Made by a program: the position numbers and the translations under genes. From contig CAMJHJ010000008.1 in NCBI GenBank assembly GCA_946405485.1, forward strand, positions 1 to 28,973: a DNA stretch of 28,973 bases. The letters run 5' to 3'. The DNA comes from an uncultured Bacteroidales bacterium. GTDB lineage: Bacteria; Bacteroidota; Bacteroidia; Bacteroidales; UBA932. The notes under the pieces were generated by a model. It was not told the DNA's origin. It did not search any database and saw only the letters and a program-made list of their open reading frames with translations. Positions within the stretch are counted from its first letter, which is position 1. Each line of letters begins with the position of its first letter. Of this stretch, positions 15,380-22,766 are shown piece by piece.

Positions 15380-16504
15380 TCAGAGGGATTGGGCGAACTC
15401 GACGAGGTCGCTGCAAAACTTTGACCAGGAGAGGCGTTCCTTTTCCCGGCGGATGTTGCGGATACATTGTTCCCGGACTTCTTCCTCTCCGAAGTAGCGC
15501 CGGATCTCGTGCAGGACGCTTTCCGGAGTGGCTTCCGCGGCGACAAGGCCGGTGCCGCGTCCGCCTACGGTCTCGGTCAGGCCGCCGACGGCCGTGACGA
15601 TCATCGGGACTTCGAAATGGTAGGAGATGGAACTGATGCCGCTCTGCGTGGCGCTCCGGTAGGGGAGCACCGTCACGTCGGCGGCGGAGAAATACTTGCT
15701 GACTTCGTTGTCGGGGATATATTCCGTAATCAGGGTAATCCTGTCTTTCCCGGGAAGACTGTCAATGATCTTCCGGTAGGGCTCGAAGGAGCCATAGGGC
15801 TCTCCGGCAACGATCAACTGATAGTCGTCTCCAAGCTGACGGAAGGCCTCCAGCAAGATGTCCAAACCTTTATATTGGCGGATGAGGCCGAAGAACAGCA
15901 GGTTTTTCTTTCCGCTCCGGATCCCGAGCGCGCGTTCGGCTTCGGCACGGTCCATCTTTTCGCCGAAATGGGTGTAGAGGGGGTGGGGGAGGATCGTGTA
16001 GGGAAGGTCGCTGCGGATCGCCAGCAGGTCCTTCGCCACCTCGTCGCACATCACGACGCAGCCGGACTGGCCGGACAGGAAATAGCGGGTGAACGGCCGG
16101 TCGAAAAAATGCGGCTCGTGCGGGACGACGTTGTCCAGGATCGAGACGACCTTGCATCCTTTCTTCTTCAGCCGCCGGGCCACGTAACCCAGCGAGGGCG
16201 CGAACCAGGACATCCAGTACCGCATCACCACGAGGTCGGGCTTCCAGGCGGCGATCTCCCGGGCGGTCTTGCCGTAACTGAAAGGATCAGCCGTATCCAG
16301 TACGGAGACGGACTCCACGGGTACGGCTGAATCTGTGTCGGTCACAAACTGCGTCTTGCCCGGAAAGAGGAACTCGGGATATTGCCGCTTGAAATTGAAA
16401 GCTTTGACAATGTGCCGCTTGCCCAGTTCGCCGAAGATGCTTGCATTGAACTGAGAGATCCCTCCTCTGTAAGGGTAGAAGCAGGAAAGAATGGCGATTC
16501 TCAA
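15380..16504 (-). CDS. GT4-family glycosyltransferase
   Basis: This 374-residue GT-B enzyme has an N-terminal glycine-rich loop after the first strand (MRIAILSCFYPYRGGISQFN) and a C-terminal donor half with LLFFGLIRQYKGLDILLEAF, LIVAGEPYGSF and VTVLPYRSATQSGI. The last matches the GT4 pattern around the donor-binding acidic and Ser/Thr residues. GT4 enzymes transfer sugars from nucleotide or lipid donors to glycans such as lipopolysaccharide, capsule or exopolysaccharide. No signal peptide is seen, so it works on the cytosolic side. It sits between the OmpH-like lipoprotein gene (nine bases upstream) and the LysM gene (two bases downstream), so envelope glycan synthesis is likely. The donor and acceptor cannot be named. 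Confidence 0.88.
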   Translation of the reverse strand: MRIAILSCFYPYRGGISQFNASIFGELGKRHIVKAFNFKRQYPEFLFPGKTQFVTDTDSAVPVESVSVLDTADPFSYGKTAREIAAWKPDLVVMRYWMSWFAPSLGYVARRLKKKGCKVVSILDNVVPHEPHFFDRPFTRYFLSGQSGCVVMCDEVAKDLLAIRSDLPYTILPHPLYTHFGEKMDRAEAERALGIRSGKKNLLFFGLIRQYKGLDILLEAFRQLGDDYQLIVAGEPYGSFEPYRKIIDSLPGKDRITLITEYIPDNEVSKYFSAADVTVLPYRSATQSGISSISYHFEVPMIVTAVGGLTETVGGRGTGLVAAEATPESVLHEIRRYFGEEEVREQCIRNIRREKERLSWSKFCSDLVEFAQSL

Positions 16505-16513
16505 TCCGGCGGA

Positions 16514-17140
16514 TTATTTCTTTTCGGTCTTGTCTGTCTTGGCTTTCTCCTTGACGTACTCCTCGTTGAGGCCGTCGATGATGGCCTGGGTGATGTCAAG
16601 GTCGGGGTCGCCGCAGACGACGGGGGCGGGAAGGACGTCACCCTGGGTGGTGAGGACCATCGCGAAGCCCTGCTCTTCGGCGTATTTGTCGACGAAGGTC
16701 TTGATCGCATCGGCGATCTGGTTCATCATAACGGACTGCTCCTCGTTGATTTCCTGCTGCTTCTGGGCGGCATAGTTCTGGAAATCGGCCTGCTGCTTCT
16801 GGAGCTTCTGGCTCTGGACTTCCGCGACGCTGCGGGTCATCAGGCCCTTGTCGATCTTGTTCTGGAAATCATTGACGTCTTTCTGGAGGCGGTTGCCCTT
16901 GCGGTTGACTTCTTCGCTGATGCTGTTGATCTTGGTCTCGACGACGCTGCGGAGGTCGTTGGCCATGTCATATTCCTGCGTGACGGTATCGAGGTTGAAG
17001 AAGACGATCGCGCCCTTCATCGAAGGGGCTTCTTCTTTGTTCTCAGCAGCCTGGCTGCCATTGGTGTTGGTGCAGGAAATGGAGAGGACGGCCGCGCCGA
17101 GAAGGGCTGCGATGCCGAGGATAAGGGTAGATTTTTTCAT
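16514..17140 (-). CDS. OmpH/Skp-like periplasmic chaperone, lipoprotein form
   Basis: This 208-residue protein has a lipoprotein signal (MKKSTLILGIAALLGAAVLSISC, Cys23) and the OmpH/Skp pattern. A short beta strand (AIVFFNLDTVTQEYD) is followed by long helical arms rich in Gln, Lys and Glu (about 80-150, e.g. SQKLQKQQADFQNYAAQKQQ), then a return to beta structure (GFAMVLTTQGDVLP). Skp-type chaperones form trimers that hold unfolded outer-membrane proteins in the periplasm. The lipid anchor separates this one from the soluble copy at 22171-22746. It heads the minus-strand group with the GT4 and LysM genes and has its own promoter box. Confidence 0.86.
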   Translation of the reverse strand: MKKSTLILGIAALLGAAVLSISCTNTNGSQAAENKEEAPSMKGAIVFFNLDTVTQEYDMANDLRSVVETKINSISEEVNRKGNRLQKDVNDFQNKIDKGLMTRSVAEVQSQKLQKQQADFQNYAAQKQQEINEEQSVMMNQIADAIKTFVDKYAEEQGFAMVLTTQGDVLPAPVVCGDPDLDITQAIIDGLNEEYVKEKAKTDKTEKK

Positions 17141-17182
17141 TGTTTATGGATGTTGATTTATAATCAATCGTTATGCAATTTA

Positions 17183-17190
17183 CAAAGATA
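17183..17190 (-). promoter_or_regulatory. Promoter -7 box for the OmpH-like/GT4/LysM operon
   Basis: The minus strand reads TATCTTTG. A TTTC (17211-17214, read on the minus strand) lies 20 bases upstream, within the pdxJ coding end. The predicted leader to the ATG at 17140 is about 39 bases. Confidence 0.55.
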
Positions 17191-17191
17191 G

Positions 17192-17911
17192 TCAAAAATT
17201 CTTGATCTCCGAAAGATAGGCCTGAATAGTTTTCTCCAGACCCATGTAGAGGGCATCGCTGATGACCGCATGGCCGATCGACACTTCATCGGTCCAGGGG
17301 ATGGTGCGGATGAAGTAGCCGAGGTTGTCGAGGTTGAGGTCATGGCCTGCATTGAGCCCCAGGCCGCACTCGCGGACGGCAAGGGCGGTCTCCAGATAGG
17401 GCTTGATGGCCGCTTCCGGGTCGGTGGGGAACCCTTCGGCATAGGCGGCGGTGTACAGCTCCACGCGGTCCGCCCCGCAGGCTTTCGCGGCGGCGGCCAT
17501 CTTCGGGACGGGATCGATGAAGATGGAAGTGCGGATGCCGTTCTTCCGGAAGGTTTCGCAGACTTCGGCAAGGAAGTCCACATGCGCGGGGATGTCCCAG
17601 CCGGCATTGGACGTGATGGCGTCATGGGCGTCGGGGACGAGGGTCACCTGGTCCGGCAAGACTTCCAGCACGAGGTCGATGAAGGACGGGATCGGGTTGC
17701 CTTCAATGTTGAATTCGGTGGTGATGAGGGGGCGGATCTGCCGCACGTCGGAATAGCGGATGTGCCGCTCGTCCGGCCGGGGGTGGACGGTAATTCCTTC
17801 CGCTCCGAAGCGCTCGATGGCCATGGCGGCCTTGGCGACGTCGGGCATGTTCCCGCCACGGGCGTTGCGTATCGTCGCTATCTTGTTGATGTTGACACTG
17901 AATCGGGTCAT
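17192..17911 (-). CDS. pdxJ: Pyridoxine 5'-phosphate synthase PdxJ
   Basis: This 239-residue TIM-barrel enzyme joins 1-deoxyxylulose 5-phosphate and 3-amino-2-oxopropyl phosphate to form pyridoxine 5'-phosphate in vitamin B6 synthesis. The conserved start MTRFSVNINKIATIRNARGG, the active-site segment GITVHPRPDERHI (39-51) and the late segments ELYTAAYAEGF and GLNAGHDLNLDNL are typical. I chose the ATG at 17911 because it begins at the family's usual N-terminus and lies about 17 bases after the predicted transcription start. The longer reading frame from 17944 would start upstream of the promoter box. It is divergent from nadK, a common Bacteroidota arrangement. Confidence 0.96.
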   Translation of the reverse strand: MTRFSVNINKIATIRNARGGNMPDVAKAAMAIERFGAEGITVHPRPDERHIRYSDVRQIRPLITTEFNIEGNPIPSFIDLVLEVLPDQVTLVPDAHDAITSNAGWDIPAHVDFLAEVCETFRKNGIRTSIFIDPVPKMAAAAKACGADRVELYTAAYAEGFPTDPEAAIKPYLETALAVRECGLGLNAGHDLNLDNLGYFIRTIPWTDEVSIGHAVISDALYMGLEKTIQAYLSEIKNF

Positions 17912-17931
17912 CTTTCTTTCATTATGCGGGG

Positions 17932-17939
17932 CAAAAATA
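17932..17939 (-). promoter_or_regulatory. Promoter -7 box for pdxJ
   Basis: The minus strand reads TATTTTTG, matching TAnnTTTG. It predicts a leader of about 17 bases and supports the pdxJ start at 17911. No convincing -33 box is seen. Confidence 0.5.
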
Positions 17940-17961
17940 GCCAAAATTGATAAATAATGGT

Positions 17962-17969
17962 TAAATTTG
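17962..17969 (+). promoter_or_regulatory. Promoter -7 box for nadK-uppS
   Basis: TAAATTTG matches TAnnTTTG. The predicted start near 17973 leaves about 22 bases to the nadK ATG. No good -33 TTTG is seen at 19-21 bases upstream. Confidence 0.5.
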
Positions 17970-17994
17970 ACATCTATTTTGAGAGCTTAGCGAA

Positions 17995-18795
17995 ATGAAG
18001 ATCGCGATTTATATCCCAAAAGCGCAACTTCGCTCCGATGAGCGTTACCGCCGGATGGTGGAGGCCCTGGGGGGCTGCGAACTGTATGAAGCCGTGTCCG
18101 GAGAACGGCCCCGGGAGGGCACGGACCTGATCCTCAGCATCGGCGGGGACGGGACCTACCTGTCCGCCGCCGAGATGGCCGCCCGGGCCGGCGTCCCCGT
18201 GCTGGGTGTCAACTTCGGCCGTCTGGGTTTCCTCTCGGACTGTCCGCCCGAGAAGGTCGCCCCCGCGCTCCTTTCCGGGCGTACCGTCATCGAGGAGCGG
18301 GAAGTCCTTCAGTCCGTCGTGGACGGCGCTGAGCCGCAGTATGCGCTGAACGAGATCGCCGTGACCCGGATCGGGGCCGCGATGCTGGGCGTGGACGTTA
18401 CGGTGGACGGTGTGGCGCTGCCGACCTACTGGGCCGACGGCCTGCTGGTCTCGACCAGCTCCGGTTCCACGGCTTATTCGCTGAGCGTCGGCGGTCCGAT
18501 CTGCACTCCCGACCTCCCCGTGCTGATCATCGCCCCGATCGCGCCGCACAACCTCAATGTCCGCCCGCTGATCGTCCCCTCCTCGGCCCGGATCGGGATC
18601 TCATTCCGCTCCCGGGAGACGGAGGTGATGCTTTCCCATGACACGCGGCACGTCACCGTGGGCCGTGATACCCGGCTCGCCCTTTCGGTGGCACAGTTTT
18701 CGCTTAAGAGGGTGAGGCTTCCGGAAAACAACTTCATCGGCGGTTTGCGCAGCAAGTTGTTCTGGGGCGAAGACGTCAGAAACGAAGCGTTGTAG
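17995..18795 (+). CDS. nadK: NAD kinase
   Basis: This 266-residue cytosolic enzyme phosphorylates NAD to NADP using ATP or polyphosphate. The diagnostic GGDG is at 50-53 (LSIGGDGTYL), NE at 119-120, and the glycine-rich STSSGSTAYSLSVGGP at 153-168. The length is slightly short compared with E. coli NadK because of a brief N-terminus, which is usual in Bacteroidota. It begins a plus-strand run, and uppS follows after five bases. The divergent pdxJ shares the 83-base promoter region. Confidence 0.96.
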   Translation: MKIAIYIPKAQLRSDERYRRMVEALGGCELYEAVSGERPREGTDLILSIGGDGTYLSAAEMAARAGVPVLGVNFGRLGFLSDCPPEKVAPALLSGRTVIEEREVLQSVVDGAEPQYALNEIAVTRIGAAMLGVDVTVDGVALPTYWADGLLVSTSSGSTAYSLSVGGPICTPDLPVLIIAPIAPHNLNVRPLIVPSSARIGISFRSRETEVMLSHDTRHVTVGRDTRLALSVAQFSLKRVRLPENNFIGGLRSKLFWGEDVRNEAL

Positions 18796-18800
18796 CAAGT

Positions 18801-19502
18801 ATGGGAAACAAGATACCTACCCACGTTTCCATCATCATGGACGGGAACGGCCGTTGGGCCAGGGAACGCGGCCTCGAGCGTGTGAAAGGGCATGTCGAGG
18901 GCGTGAAAAGTGTCCGCGCCTGCGCGGAAGAAGCCGTCCGGCAGGGCGTGAGATATCTCTCGCTTTTCGCATTTTCCGAAGAAAACTGGGGCCGTCCCCG
19001 CGAAGAAGTGGATGCCCTGATGCAGTTGATGATGGTTTCCGTCCGCGACGAGGTCTCGACCTTGATGGACAACGGCGTGCGTTTCGTGGTGCTCGGCAAC
19101 CGGGAGCGGCTTTCCCCGGCCATGCGCGCCGCCATCTCCGCCTTGGAGAAAAGGACGGAGAAGAATGAGGCGATGACCCTGATCGTCTTCCTGAGCTACA
19201 GCGGCAAATGGGATATCTTCCAGGCTGCCCGCAAGATGGCTGACGAGCTGGTCAAAGACCCTTCCAAAGAGCTTACAATCAATGATTTTGACCAATATCT
19301 CATCACGGCGGGCTATCCCGATCCGGACCTGATCATCCGAACCTCCGGCGAGCAGCGTATCAGCAATTACCTGCTCTGGCAGGGGGCTTATTCGGAGTTC
19401 CTTTTCGTGGAGCAGCTGTGGCCTGATTTCCGGGAAGAGAGCTTCCGGCGCGCCCTGGAGGAATACGCCAAACGGGACCGCCGTTATGGGAAAGTCAAAT
19501 AA
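18801..19502 (+). CDS. uppS: Undecaprenyl diphosphate synthase (isoprenyl transferase)
   Basis: This 233-residue cis-prenyltransferase extends farnesyl diphosphate with isopentenyl units to make C55 undecaprenyl diphosphate, the carrier lipid for peptidoglycan and envelope glycans. The catalytic Asp14 is in IIMDGNGRWA, FAFSEENWGRP is present, and the pyrophosphate-binding RTSGEQRISNYLLWQ lies near the C-terminus. Order and length are standard. It is placed between nadK and bamA, as is usual in this phylum. Its product is what the GT2/ArnT-like system at 3143-6104 would need. Confidence 0.96.
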   Translation: MGNKIPTHVSIIMDGNGRWARERGLERVKGHVEGVKSVRACAEEAVRQGVRYLSLFAFSEENWGRPREEVDALMQLMMVSVRDEVSTLMDNGVRFVVLGNRERLSPAMRAAISALEKRTEKNEAMTLIVFLSYSGKWDIFQAARKMADELVKDPSKELTINDFDQYLITAGYPDPDLIIRTSGEQRISNYLLWQGAYSEFLFVEQLWPDFREESFRRALEEYAKRDRRYGKVK

Positions 19503-19508
19503 TATGAT

Positions 19509-19516
19509 TATATTTG
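19509..19516 (+). promoter_or_regulatory. Promoter -7 box for bamA
   Basis: TATATTTG matches TAnnTTTG, giving a leader of about 22 bases to the ATG at 19542. The -33 position shows only TATG (19485-19488). It suggests that bamA-skp can be transcribed independently of nadK-uppS. Confidence 0.55.
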
Positions 19517-19541
19517 CAAACTTGTATAGACGATTATTTTG

Positions 19542-22127
19542 ATGAATCATATAAAACTCTGTCTGATATCGTTGATGCTGCTTCTGCCGTTTGTGGCCGG
19601 GGCGCAGAATGAGTTTGAAGTCGACTATGGCCGTCCGCAGAATTTCGTGGTCGGCGGCGTCTCGGTCGAAGGCAACCATTATTTCACCGATCAGCAGATC
19701 ATCCAGCTTACAGGTTTGCATGAGGGGATGGATATCACCATCCCGAGCGACGCCATCTCTTCCATCGTCAGCCGGCTCTGGGCCCAGCGTTTCTTTGAAG
19801 ACGTTTCGGTGGAGGTCGACCGTTTCAGCGAAGGCCGGGACAGCGTGTTCCTCAAGGTTTGCATCGAGGAACGTCCCCGTGTGTCCCGCTGGACTTTCTC
19901 CGGTATCAAGAAAGGCGAGCAGAAGGAGTTGATGGACAAGCTGCACCTCCGCCGCGGCGGAGAGTTCTCCGACTATGTGGAGGCGGCGTCCACCGATGTG
20001 ATCAAGAAGTTCTATGACGAAAAGGGCTTCCTCAACGCCACCGTCAAGATCGAGAGCCAGGCGGATACGGTGATCAAGAACGCCATCCGGGTCAACTTCA
20101 ACGTCGACAAGGGACAGAAGGTCAAGATCAAGACGATCAACTTCATCGGCAACAATGAAGACGTGAAGGAGTTCAAGCTGGCGAAGTCGATGAAGAAGAC
20201 CAAGTCCAACAAGTGGTACAACTTCTTCAGCAGCAAGAAATTCAATTCCAAGGAGTACGACAACGACAAGAAGAGCCTGATCAGCGCTTTCAATGAGGCC
20301 GGTTACCGCGACGCGCGTCTGCTGAAGGACTCCATCTACTATGTGGAGCCCAACCGCCTCGGGATCGACTTCACCTTCGACCAGGGCGACAAGTATTATT
20401 TCCGGGATATCTCCTGGACCGGCAATTCGGTCTATCCCACCGATGTGCTGAACAACATCCTCCAGATCAAGAAGGGTGACGTCTATGACCTCGTGACGAT
20501 GGAGAAGCGCCTGCAGGGCGGTGGCAAGCAGACGGAGTATGATGTCTCCAAGCTCTACCGCGACAACGGTTATCTCTTCTTCCAGGTCACGCCTGTCGAG
20601 ATGAATATCCAGAACGACTCGGTGGACGTGGAGCTCCGCATCCGGGAAGGCAAGCAGGCGACGCTCAACAACATCATCATCAACGGCAACGACCTGACCA
20701 ACGAGAATGTCGTGCGCCGGCAGGTGTTCACCCGTCCGGGCTACCTCTTCTCGCAGTCCGACTTCGAGCGTTCCATCCGTGAAATCGCCTCCCTCGGCCA
20801 GTTCGACCCGGAGGCCATCATGGACGGTACCAAGGGCTACTCGATCATCCCGAACGAACTCAACAACACCGTCGATGTCGTCTACAACGTTACGGAGAAG
20901 CCTTCCAGCCAGTTGGAACTGTCCGGCGGTTGGGGCGGCAACACCTTTGTCGCGACGGTCGGCGTGAGTTTCAACAACTTCTCGACGAAACGGATGTTCG
21001 ACAAGAGCGCCTGGCGGCCCGTCCCGCTGGGTGACGCCCAGAACCTGGCCTTCCGTTTCCAGACCAACGGTACTTATTATACCGCTCTGACCGCGAGTTT
21101 CTCCGAACCCTGGCTCTTCGGCAAGAAGCCGACTTCGCTCAACCTGTCGGCCTACTACACCCGTCAGACGGACTCCTACCTGTACCTGAACATCCTGAGC
21201 CACGACAAGATGATGGAGATCTACGGATTCTCCGCATCGCTGGGTAACCGGTTGAAGTGGCCGGACAGCTATTTCGTGCTTTACAACGGCCTGAGCTGGC
21301 AGTCCTACAAGCTGACCAACTGGTTCTCGGGATATTTCTTCTTCGACGACGGCCTGGCGCACAACCTCAGCTATACGCTGGCCCTGTCCCGTACCTCTTA
21401 CGACCAGCAACTCTATCCCCGTAAGGGATCCGAGTTCTCGGCTTCGCTGCAGTTCACTCCGCCGTATTCCCTCTTCCGCAAGAAGGACTGGGGTGACCTG
21501 GATGCCGCCGGCAATCCGAAGCCGGTCAACAGCTGGAGGGACATCAATTACGACCGCTGGGACACCCAGCACCGCTTCAAGTGGATCGAGTACCACAAGT
21601 GGAAACTCTCCGGCGCGACCTACACCAACCTGGTCGGCGACCTGGTCCTGATGACGCGTGCGCAGTTCGGTTACCTGGGTTATTACAACCGGAGATGGGG
21701 ATATTCCCCGTTCGAGGGCTTCCTCGTCGGCGGTGACGGCATGTCCGGATATGCGACCTACGGATCCGAGATCGTTTCCCTCCGCGGTTATGAGAACTAC
21801 AGGCTGACTCCTTACCAGCCTTCCGCATACAATTCCAACGGTTATGCCTATGCGGGTAATGTCTACGACAAATTCACGGTCGAGCTCCGTTATCCCGTCA
21901 TCCTGCAGCCGCAGTCTACGATCTATGCCCTCGCCTTCCTCGAAGGAGGTAACTGCTGGGCGGACATCCGTGACTTCAATCCTTTCCAGATCAAGCGTTC
22001 CGCCGGTGTCGGCGTGCGTATCTTCCTGCCGATGGTCGGCTTGCTCGGCGTCGACTGGGGATACGGCTTCGACGATGCCTCTTACGGCGGAAGCCAGTTC
22101 CACTTCGTAATCGGACAACAGTTCTAG
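19542..22127 (+). CDS. bamA: Outer-membrane protein assembly factor BamA
   Basis: This 861-residue Omp85 protein has a signal peptide (MNHIKLCLISLMLLLPFVAGA), a string of POTRA domains over about residues 25-430 (e.g. VVGGVSVEGNHYFTDQQI, IKTINFIGNNEDVKEF, DISWTGNSVYPTDVL, NNIIINGNDLTNENVV) and a 16-strand barrel to the end. The loop-6 motif appears as VSLRGYEN, and the C-terminal beta-signal ends FVIGQQF. BamA inserts beta-barrel proteins into the outer membrane with BamD. I use the ATG at 19542; a TTG three bases upstream is in frame but less likely. An Arg/Lys-rich segment between POTRA repeats (KSMKKTKSNKWYNFFSSKKF) is typical of Bacteroidota BamA. Confidence 0.95.
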   Translation: MNHIKLCLISLMLLLPFVAGAQNEFEVDYGRPQNFVVGGVSVEGNHYFTDQQIIQLTGLHEGMDITIPSDAISSIVSRLWAQRFFEDVSVEVDRFSEGRDSVFLKVCIEERPRVSRWTFSGIKKGEQKELMDKLHLRRGGEFSDYVEAASTDVIKKFYDEKGFLNATVKIESQADTVIKNAIRVNFNVDKGQKVKIKTINFIGNNEDVKEFKLAKSMKKTKSNKWYNFFSSKKFNSKEYDNDKKSLISAFNEAGYRDARLLKDSIYYVEPNRLGIDFTFDQGDKYYFRDISWTGNSVYPTDVLNNILQIKKGDVYDLVTMEKRLQGGGKQTEYDVSKLYRDNGYLFFQVTPVEMNIQNDSVDVELRIREGKQATLNNIIINGNDLTNENVVRRQVFTRPGYLFSQSDFERSIREIASLGQFDPEAIMDGTKGYSIIPNELNNTVDVVYNVTEKPSSQLELSGGWGGNTFVATVGVSFNNFSTKRMFDKSAWRPVPLGDAQNLAFRFQTNGTYYTALTASFSEPWLFGKKPTSLNLSAYYTRQTDSYLYLNILSHDKMMEIYGFSASLGNRLKWPDSYFVLYNGLSWQSYKLTNWFSGYFFFDDGLAHNLSYTLALSRTSYDQQLYPRKGSEFSASLQFTPPYSLFRKKDWGDLDAAGNPKPVNSWRDINYDRWDTQHRFKWIEYHKWKLSGATYTNLVGDLVLMTRAQFGYLGYYNRRWGYSPFEGFLVGGDGMSGYATYGSEIVSLRGYENYRLTPYQPSAYNSNGYAYAGNVYDKFTVELRYPVILQPQSTIYALAFLEGGNCWADIRDFNPFQIKRSAGVGVRIFLPMVGLLGVDWGYGFDDASYGGSQFHFVIGQQF

Positions 22128-22170
22128 AAACCCATAAATCGACAAATAATTATTTAAATCTTTATCTGAT

Positions 22171-22746
22171 ATGAAAAAGACCGTTTTGTTCGCCGTCATG
22201 GCGCTTGTGACCCTGACTGGTTTCGCCCAGCCCAAGTTCGCCCACGTCAATTTCACCGAGCTCGTCCAGCTGATGCCGGAGGCCGACAAGGCCCGTGAGA
22301 CGATGAACGCTTCCCAGAAGGAGGCTTCTGACACCTTCCAGTCCATGTACGAGGAGTACCAGACCAAGATGCAGCAGTATCAGCAGAAAGCTTCCACCTG
22401 GACTCCCGCCATCAAGGAGAGCAAGGAGAAGGAGCTCGCAGGTATCCAGCAGCGTCTCGAAGAGTTCAACCAGACCATCCAGCAGGAGCTTCAGCAGCAA
22501 CAGCAGCAGCTGATGGCCCCCATCTACCAGAAGGCCCAGGATGCGGTCAACACGATTGCCAAGGCCGGTGGTTACATCTATGTGATGGACCAGAGCACCT
22601 TCCTCTATTTCGATCCCAAGCAGAGCGTGGACATCACCCCTGAGGCCCGCAAGGCTCTGAACATCCCTGCCGGCAGGACCCTCGAGACCCTCCAGGCAGA
22701 ACTGCAGGCCGCTGCAGAGGCAGAAGCCGCCGCACAGGCAAAATAA
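22171..22746 (+). CDS. OmpH/Skp-family periplasmic chaperone
   Basis: This 191-residue soluble periplasmic protein has a signal peptide (MKKTVLFAVMALVTLTGFA) and the Skp layout. A core strand (KFAHVNFTELVQLMPEAD) is followed by long Gln/Lys/Glu-rich helices (about 45-125, with a run of glutamines near 108-114) and a closing beta part (GGYIYVMDQSTFLYFDP). It then has an Ala/Glu-rich tail. It keeps outer-membrane proteins unfolded on the way to BamA. It follows bamA by 43 bases with no clear separate promoter, so it is probably co-transcribed. It is a paralogue of the lipid-anchored copy at 16514-17140. Confidence 0.9.
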   Translation: MKKTVLFAVMALVTLTGFAQPKFAHVNFTELVQLMPEADKARETMNASQKEASDTFQSMYEEYQTKMQQYQQKASTWTPAIKESKEKELAGIQQRLEEFNQTIQQELQQQQQQLMAPIYQKAQDAVNTIAKAGGYIYVMDQSTFLYFDPKQSVDITPEARKALNIPAGRTLETLQAELQAAAEAEAAAQAK

Positions 22747-22766
22747 AACTTTCACATACATCTATA

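Noticed and set aside
17975..17981. TATTTTG upstream of nadK as an alternative -7 box
   Set aside because: It is one base short of TAnnTTTG, and the perfect TAAATTTG at 17962-17969 is better placed.
18474..22367. Minus-strand open frame of about 1297 codons opposite nadK, uppS, bamA and skp
   Set aside because: The plus-strand genes are beyond doubt from motifs. The antisense product is low in hydrophobic-core logic, rich in repeats of Val/Asp/Glu, has no domain or signal, and runs through several gene boundaries. It is an effect of high GC and codon bias.
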